This document shows, piece by piece, positions 15,291 to 24,533 of a stretch of DNA of 64,000 nt. Position numbers and translations under genes: made by a program. The number at the start of each line of letters is the position of its first letter. Position 1 is the first letter of the stretch. This DNA is from Vibrio zhanjiangensis (lineage in GTDB: Bacteria; Pseudomonadota; Gammaproteobacteria; Enterobacterales; Vibrionaceae): positions 1 through 64,000 of the forward strand of contig NZ_BSPW01000020.1 of the NCBI RefSeq assembly GCF_030161235.1. The letters are read 5' to 3'. Under the pieces are notes generated by a model, which saw nothing but the letters and a program-made list of their open reading frames with translations, had not been told where the DNA came from and did no database searches.

Positions 15291-16904
15291 ATGCGTAAAC
15301 TCGTTATAGCGGTTGTTGTTGCGTTACTAGCTGGTTGCTCAATGGGACATCGTGATCCCGTTGAAATAAAGGGTGAGCTCAATGGGGCGATAGGTGATTT
15401 GGGGCAGCTGCCGCCCTCTGTCGAAGCAGATTTAATGCCTGAGCTTGATCATGCTGGGTTAACGGAATCTAAATCAGTTAAGCGTTTTAGAATCCAAGCA
15501 AATGAGGTTGAAGCAAAAGCCTTTTTTACCAGCTTGGTTAAAGGTACAGAATATAGTGTGGCCTTACATCCTGACGTGTCTGGCGCAATTACCGTCAACT
15601 TGCTCGACGTATCTTTAGAGGAAGTTTTATCCGTAATTCGTGATCTCTATGGTTATCAGGTTGAGAAAAGTGGCAAGGTAATCCAGATATACCCTGCCGG
15701 GCTTAGAACGGTGACCATTCCCGTTGATTATTTGCAGTTCAAACGAAGTGGGCGTTCAAATACGTTTATTACTACTGGGACGATCACCAATAGCGACTCA
15801 TCGAGTTCATCTTCCAGTAGCTCTGATACCTCCACAACTAGTTCTTCTACCAGCACATCTGCTAAAGGGGGAACCGAAATTGAAACAACGAGTGAAAGTG
15901 ATTTTTGGCCACAGCTAGAGCAGGCGGTAAGCCAGATGATTGGCTCAGGTGAAGGTCAAAGTGTGGTGATTACGCCGCAAGCCGGTATTATTACGGTTCG
16001 CGCTTTTCCTGACCAAATCCGTGAAGTGCAAGATTTTATCGGCATGTCACAGCACAGGCTGCATCGGCAGGTGATTCTAGAAGCAAAAATTTTGGAAGTC
16101 ACGTTAAGTGATGGTTATCAACAGGGTATTGATTGGTCAAAAGCGTTTACATCAAATGGGACTAACTACACCTTTGGTCAAGGTAGTCCGACGACGCCAG
16201 TTCCCGATCTGCCAGGGTCAGACGCGATTGGCGCCTTATTAGGTGGTCCTGGTAATCTAGTGATATCTAGCGGTAGCTTTGATGCCGCCATTAGTTTTAT
16301 GGCCACACAAGGTGATCTTAATGTTCTTTCGAGTCCAAGGGTGACTGCGTCGAACAATCAAAAGGCAGTGATTAAAGTAGGTAATGACAGTTATTATGTC
16401 ACCGACTTTTCTAGTAATACCAGCAGTGGCACAACCGCTTCAAACACAACAACCGATATCGAACTTACGCCATTTTTCTCCGGTATTTCTTTAGATGTGA
16501 CACCACAGATAGATAATGATGGCAGCGTACTGCTTCATGTTCATCCTGCTGTGATTGATGTTAAGGAAGAAACGAAAGATATAACTAATGGTACCGACAA
16601 GGTCACCTTACCTGTTGCAACAAGCTCAATTAGAGAATCAGACTCTGTGATTCGAGCCCGAGATGGAGATGTGGTTATTATAGGTGGTTTGATGAAGTCC
16701 AATACTCTTGAACAAACCTCAAAAGTTCCTTTTCTTGGGGATATTCCCGGCCTTGGTTACTTGTTCCGTAATACAAGGGAATACACTCAGAAAACAGAAC
16801 TTGTAATTCTACTTAAGCCGACCATAGTTGGTGTGAATACTTGGCAAAAGGAATTAGAGCGTTCAAGAGATTTACTCGAAGAGTGGTTTCCCGATGAGCA
16901 ATAG
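15291..16904 (+). CDS. mshL: MshL, outer-membrane secretin lipoprotein
   Basis: The 537-residue protein begins with a lipoprotein signal ending LLAGC (Cys16). A secretin/TonB short N-terminal domain (about 65-125) and N-domains follow. The secretin beta-barrel domain occupies about residues 255-515, with the family signature VPFLGDIPGLGYLFR near the end. A striking Ser/Thr-only linker of some 25 residues (about 165-190) interrupts the N-terminal domains. The multimer forms the outer-membrane channel through which the MSHA pilus passes. Confidence 0.95.
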   Translation: MRKLVIAVVVALLAGCSMGHRDPVEIKGELNGAIGDLGQLPPSVEADLMPELDHAGLTESKSVKRFRIQANEVEAKAFFTSLVKGTEYSVALHPDVSGAITVNLLDVSLEEVLSVIRDLYGYQVEKSGKVIQIYPAGLRTVTIPVDYLQFKRSGRSNTFITTGTITNSDSSSSSSSSSDTSTTSSSTSTSAKGGTEIETTSESDFWPQLEQAVSQMIGSGEGQSVVITPQAGIITVRAFPDQIREVQDFIGMSQHRLHRQVILEAKILEVTLSDGYQQGIDWSKAFTSNGTNYTFGQGSPTTPVPDLPGSDAIGALLGGPGNLVISSGSFDAAISFMATQGDLNVLSSPRVTASNNQKAVIKVGNDSYYVTDFSSNTSSGTTASNTTTDIELTPFFSGISLDVTPQIDNDGSVLLHVHPAVIDVKEETKDITNGTDKVTLPVATSSIRESDSVIRARDGDVVIIGGLMKSNTLEQTSKVPFLGDIPGLGYLFRNTREYTQKTELVILLKPTIVGVNTWQKELERSRDLLEEWFPDEQ

Positions 16905-16910
16905 CTGCCT

Positions 16911-17756
16911 ATGTATCTTGAACACTTTGGTTTGACTCAATTTCCCTTCCACCTTACCCCAAATACAGAATTATTCTTAGGTTTGGAGCCTCACTATGAG
17001 GCCATTCAAACCGTTCATTCTGCAATTCGGATGGGCGAAGGGTTAATTAAAGTCACAGGGGAAGTAGGAACTGGCAAAACTATGGTATGCCGGATACTGG
17101 TTAATCAATTAGCGCAAGAAGTGCAATTGGTATATTTGCCCAACCCTGCTCTGAATGGTGATGAGTTGCGTCGAGCTATTGCTACTGAACTCGAGGTGAC
17201 ATCTTCTGATGCCACTACGCTCGTTGGTGACATTCAAGCTAAACTTATAGAGTTAGCTCGCTTAGGTGCACAGGTGGTTTTATTTGTTGATGAAGCTCAG
17301 GCTCTTAGTGATGAAGCGCTAGAAGTATTACGTTTACTTGGTAATTTGGAAACCGAACACTTTAAATTATTACAGATAGTATTGCTTGGTCAGCCAGAAT
17401 TAGACAGACGCTTGGAGCAGCATCATTTGCGCCAGTTTAGACAGAGAATTACCTTTAGTGCCCAACTAAGAAGGCTAACGCTCTCAGAGGTGGTAGCTTA
17501 TATTGATAATCGGTTAGAGAAATCGGGGGCTGACAAAGAGTTATTCACGTTAGGGCATAAGAAAGCAATTTGGAAAGCCAGTCGAGGAATACCTAGGCTT
17601 ATAAACCAAATTTGCCACAAGTGTTTAGTGCTTGCATGCAGTCAAGGGAATGAATGGGTAAATAATAGGCATCTCTTCAGTGCCATCCATGATACCTATG
17701 ACAGCTGTAAACCAAAATTTAAAAGCCCACTGATATGGGGCTGGAGTCTATCATGA
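16911..17756 (+). CDS. mshM: MshM, ExeA-like AAA+ ATPase
   Basis: This 281-residue protein starts with the ExeA/GspA-type LEHFGLTQFPFHLTP. It has Walker A GEVGTGKT at residues 50-57 and Walker B VLFVDEAQAL near residue 125. ExeA-family ATPases bind peptidoglycan and help place the secretin. MshM lacks the long C-terminal periplasmic part of ExeA, so it is probably cytoplasmic and acts through another Msh protein. Its stop overlaps the mshN ATG. Confidence 0.93.
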   Translation: MYLEHFGLTQFPFHLTPNTELFLGLEPHYEAIQTVHSAIRMGEGLIKVTGEVGTGKTMVCRILVNQLAQEVQLVYLPNPALNGDELRRAIATELEVTSSDATTLVGDIQAKLIELARLGAQVVLFVDEAQALSDEALEVLRLLGNLETEHFKLLQIVLLGQPELDRRLEQHHLRQFRQRITFSAQLRRLTLSEVVAYIDNRLEKSGADKELFTLGHKKAIWKASRGIPRLINQICHKCLVLACSQGNEWVNNRHLFSAIHDTYDSCKPKFKSPLIWGWSLS

Positions 17757-18805
17757 GTGCGATTAATAATGCTCTTTCTGAGTTGGCGAAAAGTCGTTCG
17801 CATCAACAACCTGAATCGGTCGTGAAGGCGCATGTTAAGCCAATTAAACAGCGTAGAGTCTTCCCTTGGGTGATGGGCAGCTTTGCGTTAAGTCTCGCTG
17901 TGGGAGGATGGACCTTATCTGTTCAATCTCCGTTAGCAACTCAGCAAAGTTCGACACCCAAAGTGAAAACGCCATTACCCATTGAAACTCTATCTCCGAC
18001 AGCAAAATCTTCAGTGAGTGCAGACACTATTTATGTCGCACAATCTGCAGGGAGTGTTCAAAAAAAACAAGACAGTATTGCGCTTGGAAAGGAAACAAAA
18101 ACGCCTTCATCAGCTCTGCAGCCGAGCAAAATCCAACCTCAGAAAAGTGTGAAATATAGTAATCTCAATGGTTCTCAGAAAGGGGAAATGGTGATTCAGC
18201 AAGTTGAATTATCGCCATCACAGCTGTCTGAAAAGGCCCAACACAGAGCGAATAAAGCGTTGGAAAATAATAATATTGACCAAGCTTTAGATGAATACCA
18301 ACAGGCTCTTCGCTATGAACCCAACAATATTGAAGTGCGCAAAAAATTATCGGCACTCTACTATGGAAAAGGAGATGTTAGGAAGGCAGTAGAGATACTG
18401 AATAAAGGTATCCAGATTGATAAAGAGTCCTCTGTACTCAGGTTAGCCCTTGCCAAGTTACTGATTAAAGAAAAACAAAACGACGCAGCGTTAACGGCTC
18501 TTGTGTATGTGCCGCAGCAAGCATCGGTCGATTATATCTCATTAAGAGCGGCACTCGCACAAAAAGCCAATCATGATGAAATTGCACTCAATAGTTATCA
18601 GAGCTTGGTTTCGTTAGAACCCGATTCAGGACGTTGGTGGCTTGGTTTGGGCATTCAACAAGAGAGAGCCCTGGATTTGTCTAGTGCAGAAGAGGCTTAT
18701 CAACAAGCTTTAACGAAACTTGGTTTATCAAGTCAATCTCAGCAGTTTATTCGTGATCGCTTAGCTTTGATCCGTCACTTGGAGGACCATAAAAGTGCAG
18801 ATTAA
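17753..18805 (+). CDS. mshN: MshN, TPR-containing pilus biogenesis protein
   Basis: The protein is 350 residues from ATG 17753, overlapping the mshM stop as ATGA with GGAG upstream. A GspB-like start (MSAINNALSELAKSR) leads to one membrane helix near residues 37-55. A long Ser/Thr/Pro/Lys-rich periplasmic spacer follows, and then tetratricopeptide repeats from about residue 160 to the end (HRANKALENNNIDQALDEYQ is the first). By analogy with GspB it should work with MshM in secretin assembly. Confidence 0.9.
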   Translation: MSAINNALSELAKSRSHQQPESVVKAHVKPIKQRRVFPWVMGSFALSLAVGGWTLSVQSPLATQQSSTPKVKTPLPIETLSPTAKSSVSADTIYVAQSAGSVQKKQDSIALGKETKTPSSALQPSKIQPQKSVKYSNLNGSQKGEMVIQQVELSPSQLSEKAQHRANKALENNNIDQALDEYQQALRYEPNNIEVRKKLSALYYGKGDVRKAVEILNKGIQIDKESSVLRLALAKLLIKEKQNDAALTALVYVPQQASVDYISLRAALAQKANHDEIALNSYQSLVSLEPDSGRWWLGLGIQQERALDLSSAEEAYQQALTKLGLSSQSQQFIRDRLALIRHLEDHKSAD

Positions 18806-20519
18806 ACTTAGAAAACGCCTCGGGGACTTGCTGGTTGAAGAAGGGATAATTACCGAATCTCAGGTAGAAGACGCGTTGGCTGCGCAAAAAAGCTCAGGAA
18901 GAAAGTTGGGAGCAACGTTAATTGAGCTGGGCTTTTTGACGGAAAGTGAGATGCTGAACTTCTTATCACAGCAGCTTGATGTTCCTCTTATTGATTTGGC
19001 AAGAGCGCACGTAGATGTTGATGCGGTACAAATTTTACCTGAGGTGCATGCCCGCCGATTGCGGGCTATGGTGATTGGCCGTCAAGACAATACTCTTAGA
19101 GTGGCCATGAGTGACCCAGCAGACTTGACAGCTCAGGAGGCGTTGCTCGATCAGTTATCACAATACAAGATAGAATTTGTTATCACCCCTGAGAAACAAT
19201 TGGTTGATGGCTTTGACCGCTATTACCGCCGAACTAAGGAAATCGCCTCCTTTGCTGAACAATTGCAAGCTGAACATCAGGTTACAGATTCATTTGATTT
19301 CAATATTGAGGATGAAGACAGCGACGAAGTCACGGTGGTGAAACTCATCAATTCATTGTTTGAAGATGCGATTCAAGTTGGCGCCTCTGACATTCATATT
19401 GAACCTGATGCCGATGTGCTGCGTCTGCGCCAACGTATTGATGGTGTGTTACATGAAACATTATTAAATGAAGTGAATGTCGCGCCTGCGTTAGTACTAA
19501 GGCTTAAATTAATGGCCAATCTGGATATTTCTGAAAAGCGTTTGCCTCAGGATGGGCGCTTTAATATTCGTGCGAAGGGGCAATCGGTGGACATACGTAT
19601 GTCGACTATGCCAGTGCAGCACGGAGAATCTGTGGTGATGCGCTTGCTGAATCAGTCGGCGGGAGTGCGTAAACTGGAAGAGTCGGGCCTTCCTGAACAC
19701 CTACTGGTAAGACTAAGACGTCAACTAAAACGGCCACATGGCATGATCTTGGTTACAGGCCCCACAGGTTCTGGTAAAACGACCACACTCTATGGAGCGA
19801 TTACTGAGCTCAATCAGCCAAGTAAAAAAATCATTACCGTTGAAGACCCTGTTGAATATCGCTTATCGCGAGTGAATCAGGTTCAGGTCAATCCCAAAAT
19901 TGACCTAGGTTTTGCCACTATCTTACGCAGCTTTCTTCGTCAAGACCCCGACATTATTCTGGTAGGGGAGATGCGGGATCAAGAAACGGTTGAAATAGGG
20001 CTGAGAGCGGCATTAACTGGTCATTTGGTATTAAGTACCCTACATACCAACGATGCGGTTGATAGTGCTTTGCGTATGATGGACATGGGAGCGCCAGGCT
20101 ATCTGGTGGCTAGTGCCGTGCGAGCGGTTGTTGCGCAGCGTTTAGTACGTAAAGTATGCCCAGACTGTAAAGCCGAAGATAAGTTAGAAGAGGCCAAGAA
20201 GCAGTGGTTAGCACAGCGTTTTCCAAATCAAGAGCAAGCGTCTTTTGTTAGAGGCCGAGGTTGCCAAAATTGTAATCTTACAGGTTATCAAGGAAGGATA
20301 GGTGTGTTTGAAATGCTCGAACTTGAGCAAAATATGATGGATAAATTGAGAGCCGGTGATGCAGTGGGTTTTGCGTCTGTTGCTCGGCAAGCTGAAAATT
20401 ACAAACCTCTTTTGGCATCGGCTATGGAGCTCGCTTTACAAGGCGTGGTGAGTTTAGATGAAGTGATGACGCTTGGTGAAGGTGATGCGTCAGGTTCTGT
20501 TGATGCTATTTATTTGTAG
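18795..20519 (+). CDS. mshE: MshE, c-di-GMP-binding extension ATPase
   Basis: The protein has 574 residues from GTG 18795, with GGAGG nine bases upstream. The N-terminal MshEN domain (RKRLGDLLVEEGIITESQVE and its second half around residue 40) is the c-di-GMP binding module described for this family. The C-terminal GspE/PilB ATPase has Walker A GPTGSGKTTT near residue 322, and a zinc tetracysteine made by CPDC (about 455) and CQNC (about 490). It powers pilus extension, and c-di-GMP control couples attachment to the sessile state. It overlaps mshN by 11 bases. Confidence 0.96.
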   Translation: MQIKLRKRLGDLLVEEGIITESQVEDALAAQKSSGRKLGATLIELGFLTESEMLNFLSQQLDVPLIDLARAHVDVDAVQILPEVHARRLRAMVIGRQDNTLRVAMSDPADLTAQEALLDQLSQYKIEFVITPEKQLVDGFDRYYRRTKEIASFAEQLQAEHQVTDSFDFNIEDEDSDEVTVVKLINSLFEDAIQVGASDIHIEPDADVLRLRQRIDGVLHETLLNEVNVAPALVLRLKLMANLDISEKRLPQDGRFNIRAKGQSVDIRMSTMPVQHGESVVMRLLNQSAGVRKLEESGLPEHLLVRLRRQLKRPHGMILVTGPTGSGKTTTLYGAITELNQPSKKIITVEDPVEYRLSRVNQVQVNPKIDLGFATILRSFLRQDPDIILVGEMRDQETVEIGLRAALTGHLVLSTLHTNDAVDSALRMMDMGAPGYLVASAVRAVVAQRLVRKVCPDCKAEDKLEEAKKQWLAQRFPNQEQASFVRGRGCQNCNLTGYQGRIGVFEMLELEQNMMDKLRAGDAVGFASVARQAENYKPLLASAMELALQGVVSLDEVMTLGEGDASGSVDAIYL

Positions 20520-20527
20520 GTTAACAA

Positions 20528-21748
20528 ATGCCAGTATTTCGCTATGAAGGACGAAATCTCGATGGCTCTGCTGCAACAGGGCAAATTGATGCTGCTAATG
20601 AAGAAGCCGCGGCTGAATCTTTGATTAATAAAGGGGTGATTCCTACCACCATAACGGTTGGTGGTGGAGGTCATGCTCTACATTTTGATTTTAGAGCCTT
20701 ATTGACTCCCTCGATTCCGTTAGAAGTGCTCGTGATATTTTGTCGTCAGCTATACAGTCTGACTAAGGCAGGTGTACCGCTTCTCCGTTCTATGAAAGGG
20801 CTTACCCAAAATAGCGCCAACAAACAGCTCAAAGAGGCTTTAGAGGAAGTTGCGCATGAGCTGACTAATGGCCGGGGCTTGTCTGCTTCAATGCAGATGC
20901 ACTCTAAAGTATTTAGCCCATTATTTGTTTCACTGATTAACGTTGGAGAGAACACAGGCCGTTTAGACCAAGCACTATTGCAACTGGCAAATTACTACGA
21001 ACAGGAAGTGGAAACCCGCAAGCGGATAAAAACCGCAATGCGTTATCCTACTTTTGTGCTTAGTTTTATCCTTGTCGCGTTATTTGTTCTCAACGTCAAG
21101 GTGATTCCTCAATTCGCGAGTATGTTTGGGCGTTTTGGTGTCGATTTACCTTTACCGACAAGGATCATTATTGCGACATCTGATTTCTTTGTTAATTATT
21201 GGGGCCTGCTTTTAGCGGTATTGCTGGGGGCTTTCATAGGCTTTAAAGCATGGCAGCGAACGGTAAAAGGTCAGGAAGCGTGGGACAAGTTTCGTCTGCG
21301 TATGCCAATCATTGGTGATTTAGTTAATCGAGCCCAATTGTCTCGTTTTTCGCGTACCTTTGCCCTGATGCTTAAAGCGGGAGTTCCGCTTAATCAATCA
21401 TTGGCACTTTCTGCTGAAGCTCTAGAAAACAAGTATTTGGAAAACCGTTTGCTGGAAATGAAATCATCAATTGAAGCGGGAGGAACCATTTCATCAACAG
21501 CGAGTAATACTCAAATTTTTACCCCTCTCGTATTACAGATGATTTCTGTCGGTGAAGAAACCGGACGGATTGACGAACTGTTGCTTGAGGCGGCAGATTT
21601 TTATGATCGTGAAGTTGATTACGATCTTAAAACACTCACCGCGCGGATAGAGCCACTCTTATTGGTAGTGGTTGCTGCCATGGTCCTCATCCTTGCGCTC
21701 GGCATTTTCTTACCCATGTGGGGTATGTTGGATGCCATCCAAGGCTAG
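20528..21748 (+). CDS. mshG: MshG, PilC/GspF-type inner-membrane platform protein
   Basis: This 406-residue protein has two repeated GspF domains (about 65-190 and 270-390). Each ends in hydrophobic helices, with the paired signatures SLINVGENTGRLDQAL and QMISVGEETGRIDELL. Three to four membrane helices are visible, including the C-terminal LLVVVAAMVLILALGIFLPM. It is the platform on which MshE acts during pilin polymerisation. It starts nine bases after mshE. Confidence 0.95.
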   Translation: MPVFRYEGRNLDGSAATGQIDAANEEAAAESLINKGVIPTTITVGGGGHALHFDFRALLTPSIPLEVLVIFCRQLYSLTKAGVPLLRSMKGLTQNSANKQLKEALEEVAHELTNGRGLSASMQMHSKVFSPLFVSLINVGENTGRLDQALLQLANYYEQEVETRKRIKTAMRYPTFVLSFILVALFVLNVKVIPQFASMFGRFGVDLPLPTRIIIATSDFFVNYWGLLLAVLLGAFIGFKAWQRTVKGQEAWDKFRLRMPIIGDLVNRAQLSRFSRTFALMLKAGVPLNQSLALSAEALENKYLENRLLEMKSSIEAGGTISSTASNTQIFTPLVLQMISVGEETGRIDELLLEAADFYDREVDYDLKTLTARIEPLLLVVVAAMVLILALGIFLPMWGMLDAIQG

Positions 21749-21749
21749 G

Positions 21750-22205
21750 GTGGTCTCGATATTTGGCCACTACAAAATGGCGCTGTGGTTTGCGGTTATA
21801 TGCACATTATTACTAAGTCTACTATCATCTGTAGAGAAGCTGAGAGTAAATATCGAGGATACTGCCTTTGCCGTTGCGACGAAGAGAATTCTTGATAGGG
21901 CCAATTTATACAAGCAGCAATGGGTGCTGAGTGGTCAACCTGAGCAGTTAACGATTGACGGTCACGCGGTCAATTTTTCAAGCAACGGATGGGTGAAGCC
22001 TAAAAATGGTGACGAATTTGACCTCTGCCTTTCATGGTTTTTGGTGCTTTATCCAGAGCGAGTTGTTATCGATGAAACGCCGTCAAGTGTAGAAAATTTC
22101 TCTGAATTAAACAGTTACAGGTGTGACTATATTTTTTCCCAAGGCAAGAGAATCAGAATTGAGCTGGTAGAAGGTAAGTTCAGTATAGATATCATAGATA
22201 GATAG
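21750..22205 (+). CDS. mshF: MshF, MSHA biogenesis protein
   Basis: The protein is about 152 residues. GTG 21750 is chosen because AAGG lies five bases upstream and the gene then starts right after the mshG stop; ATG 21777 is an alternative. One N-terminal membrane helix (about residues 12-30) is followed by a periplasmic domain with two cysteines. There is no pilin cleavage motif. The exact role of MshF is unknown; it is a small inner-membrane protein at the end of the secretory half of the locus. Confidence 0.82.
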   Translation: MVSIFGHYKMALWFAVICTLLLSLLSSVEKLRVNIEDTAFAVATKRILDRANLYKQQWVLSGQPEQLTIDGHAVNFSSNGWVKPKNGDEFDLCLSWFLVLYPERVVIDETPSSVENFSELNSYRCDYIFSQGKRIRIELVEGKFSIDIIDR

Positions 22206-22227
22206 AATGTTATTGTTAATATTTATG

Positions 22228-22256
22228 TTGGTTATGCATGGCGCGTTAAGTATAAT
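22228..22256 (+). promoter_or_regulatory. Probable promoter of the pilin operon (mshB onward)
   Basis: TTGGTT (22228-22233) and a perfect TATAAT (22251-22256) are 17 bases apart. The predicted start is near 22263, 20 bases before mshB. This agrees with the known division of msh loci into secretory and structural operons. Confidence 0.6.
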
Positions 22257-22282
22257 GCGCGCCGCTGAATGGCGAGTTGATA

Positions 22283-22855
22283 ATGATACAGAGTAAGCAT
22301 ACGGGTTTCTCTTTAGTTGAGCTTGTGGTGGTGATTGTGATTGTCGGTTTACTCGCAGTGGCAGCGCTGCCACGGTTTTTGGATGTGACCGACCGAGCCA
22401 AAAAAGCCAGCGTAGAAGGCGTTGCTGGGGGGTATGCCACTGGTGTGCTGTCTGCTCGCGCGCAGTGGGAAGCCGAATCTCGCCCTTCGGTAACTGTGAA
22501 TACAGAAACCTACAATAGTGTTAACTACGACGGCGTTGAGTTTTGGCTCACAAGGGCGAAAAACAGCAGCAATGTTGATACTGGTTATCGTGATGGGTAT
22601 CCCTGGGCAATAAGAACGGATGATAATTATCCGACTACCTTAACCAATCAGATTTGCGTTGAGTTGATGGAAAACCTATTACAAAACTCCCCTGATGTTG
22701 AAAGGGTAGACAACATCGCAAGCAGCAATAATGTTAAATATTCTGCACAAGCTGATAACAATGAGCGTTGCACCTATATCCAAAATGTAGGCGGTGTAGA
22801 CAATCAGTTCGTTTATGAGATTAAAACTGGCCGTGTGGTGGTTACCATACAGTAG
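22283..22855 (+). CDS. mshB: MshB, MSHA minor pilin
   Basis: The protein is 191 residues from ATG 22283, with GGCGAG six bases upstream. The type IV prepilin site is GFSLVELVVVIV, with a seven-residue leader ending in Thr-Gly before Phe, and Glu5 present. The globular part has a cysteine pair (about residues 124 and 155). It lies directly before the major pilin gene and shares its N-terminal architecture. It probably primes or tunes pilus assembly. Confidence 0.9.
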   Translation: MIQSKHTGFSLVELVVVIVIVGLLAVAALPRFLDVTDRAKKASVEGVAGGYATGVLSARAQWEAESRPSVTVNTETYNSVNYDGVEFWLTRAKNSSNVDTGYRDGYPWAIRTDDNYPTTLTNQICVELMENLLQNSPDVERVDNIASSNNVKYSAQADNNERCTYIQNVGGVDNQFVYEIKTGRVVVTIQ

Positions 22856-22889
22856 CTAAGTGGCGGATTAATGTTAAAAGGAATATAAG

Positions 22890-23348
22890 ATGATGAAAAG
22901 ACAAAGTGGCTTCACCCTTATTGAACTCGTTGTAGTGATTGTCATTCTGGGGATCTTAGCGGTGACCGCAGCCCCTCGTTTTCTCAGTCTTCAAGGTGAT
23001 GCTCGAGGAGCATCCTTACAGGGCTTGAAAGGGGCAATAGATGGTGCTGCTGGTATTGTGTATGGTAAAGCGGCTGTAGAAGGGCTAGAAACGGCCTCTA
23101 CAGCAACCGATGTGTCGGCTGGGGGAACAACGATCAGTACGATTTATGGTTATCCTACCGCGAACGCTGCTGGTATTGGCGCAGCCGTCACAGGACTTGA
23201 TACCGATTGGGCAGTGGCTGCCAGCGTAGCCGACACGTCAATTAGCTATGGGTTTGTCGGCAATCCGTCAGCAACTTGTTCTGTTACCTACACTCAGGCC
23301 ACGTCAAGTGCACCAGCCTCATCAAGTGTTGATGAGTCCGGCTGTTAA
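22890..23348 (+). CDS. mshA: MshA, major MSHA pilin
   Basis: The 152-residue prepilin has the cleavage site SGFTLIELVVVIVILGILAV: a short leader, methylated Phe1 and Glu5. The mature part is rich in Ala, Gly, Ser and Thr, as expected for a surface-exposed pilin, with two cysteines near the end (CSVTY and the C-terminal SGC) that form the D-region disulphide. A good AAGGAATATAAG sequence lies before the ATG, and a strong terminator follows. It is the adhesive pilus subunit used in attachment to chitin and plankton surfaces and as phage receptor in V. cholerae. Confidence 0.95.
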   Translation: MMKRQSGFTLIELVVVIVILGILAVTAAPRFLSLQGDARGASLQGLKGAIDGAAGIVYGKAAVEGLETASTATDVSAGGTTISTIYGYPTANAAGIGAAVTGLDTDWAVAASVADTSISYGFVGNPSATCSVTYTQATSSAPASSSVDESGC

Positions 23349-23357
23349 CCCATTTTT

Positions 23358-23381
23358 AAGGCCAGCTTTGCTGGCCTTTTT
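23358..23381 (+). terminator. Terminator after mshA
   Basis: An AAGGCCAGC/GCTGGCCTT hairpin with a three-base loop is followed by a T-run. It ends 10 to 30 bases after the mshA stop, so the abundant pilin message is probably separated from mshC. Confidence 0.9.
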
Positions 23382-23491
23382 CTTCTTAGTTCGTTTTTCA
23401 GCATTTTTTCGAACATTGAGACTAGACCAATCACTGCTTTTATATTCGGCACCTATAATTAAAACGCAGACATAAACGATAATAGATTGAT

Positions 23492-23992
23492 ATGCCCATA
23501 AAACAGTGTCAAGGCTTCACGCTTGTTGAACTCATCACCATTGTTATCCTACTTGGGATTATTTCTGTATATGCCTCTAGTCGTTTTTTTGGCAAAAGTA
23601 GCTTTGATGCACAGCTTATCGAGCAAGAGGTGCTCTCTTCTTTGCGCTTAACTCAGCTTCGCTCTATGAATCGTGTTGGCTTTTGCGGACGTTGGATGAT
23701 GGATAATAACCAAGCCATGCAAGTGTCACCACAGGTGGCGAATGACGCTTGTAGTAATACTTTTCCCGCTGATATTAGTGATAGCAGTTATGTCAATGCC
23801 CAAGCGGTTAATGTACAGCTGACTCTTGCTGCGGATGGCAATGTGAGCATGATTGACTTTGATGGTTTGGGCCGTCCAGAACAGTGTGTTTTGAGTGAAT
23901 GTACTGTGACCATAGTTGGCCAATCTGGTCCAGCACGATATGTATGCATTAATTCACAAGGAGGGATCTATGCCAAAGCATCAAGTTGCTAA
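23492..23992 (+). CDS. mshC: MshC, MSHA minor pilin
   Basis: This 166-residue protein has the prepilin site QGFTLVELITIVILLG after an eight-residue leader. The C-terminal domain has several cysteines (in GFCGRWM, NDACSN, PEQCVLSEC and at the end). A TATAAT at 23454-23459 upstream has no good -35 partner, so its promoter is uncertain. MshC and MshD-type minor pilins form the initiation tip complex. The mshD start lies inside its last codons. Confidence 0.9.
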   Translation: MPIKQCQGFTLVELITIVILLGIISVYASSRFFGKSSFDAQLIEQEVLSSLRLTQLRSMNRVGFCGRWMMDNNQAMQVSPQVANDACSNTFPADISDSSYVNAQAVNVQLTLAADGNVSMIDFDGLGRPEQCVLSECTVTIVGQSGPARYVCINSQGGIYAKASSC

Positions 23993-24533
23993 GACGCGAG
24001 GTTTTACTCTGGTTGAAATGATCATAGTGATCACCATTATGGCGATTGCGGTAGGTGGTATTGCCACCACGCTTTTTCCTAAAGGAAAACAAAGTGCTGA
24101 GCATATTGCTGCGGTAAAAGCGGCGGAGCTTGGGCGCGCGGTCATGGATGAGGTGTTAGGTCGAAATTTTGATCAAAATTCAGGCCCCAATGGTGGTTTG
24201 CCTGAATGCGTGTTGCTAACTGGGCAGAGTAATTCGTGTACCTTAGCCGAGAGTTTGGGAGAAGAAGCTGGTGAAAGTGACAACACGCTTTACAATGATG
24301 TTGATGATTTTCATGGTGTGGCGGGCAGTGCTCGTGATGTCCTAGGCTCTGATCTTGATGATGGTTATCAAGGTTATACTGTTGCGATTGAGGTTTTCTA
24401 TGAAGCCTTTAACAATGGTGTGATGCAAGGAACCGTGTCTTCAACGGCGACTCACTATAAGCGTATTGAGGTGGTTGTGACAGATCGTCAGGGGAATCGT
24501 TACCCATTTGCGACGATTAAGGGCAATTACTGA
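23970..24533 (+). CDS. mshD: MshD, MSHA minor pilin
   Basis: The protein is 187 residues from ATG 23970, preceded by a near-perfect GGAGGG. It overlaps mshC by 23 bases. The prepilin site is RGFTLVEMIIVITIMAIAVG after a leader of about eleven residues. The rest is acidic with Asn/Gly-rich loops and two cysteines (CVLLTGQSNSC). Its stop overlaps the mshO start, so expression is coupled across mshC-mshD-mshO. Confidence 0.9.
   Translation: MPKHQVAKTRGFTLVEMIIVITIMAIAVGGIATTLFPKGKQSAEHIAAVKAAELGRAVMDEVLGRNFDQNSGPNGGLPECVLLTGQSNSCTLAESLGEEAGESDNTLYNDVDDFHGVAGSARDVLGSDLDDGYQGYTVAIEVFYEAFNNGVMQGTVSSTATHYKRIEVVVTDRQGNRYPFATIKGNY

Noticed and set aside
15780..15870. Possible microsatellite or CRISPR-like repeat
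   Set aside because: The repeats are irregular Ser/Thr codons within mshL, not a spacer-repeat array. No CRISPR array is visible in the window.
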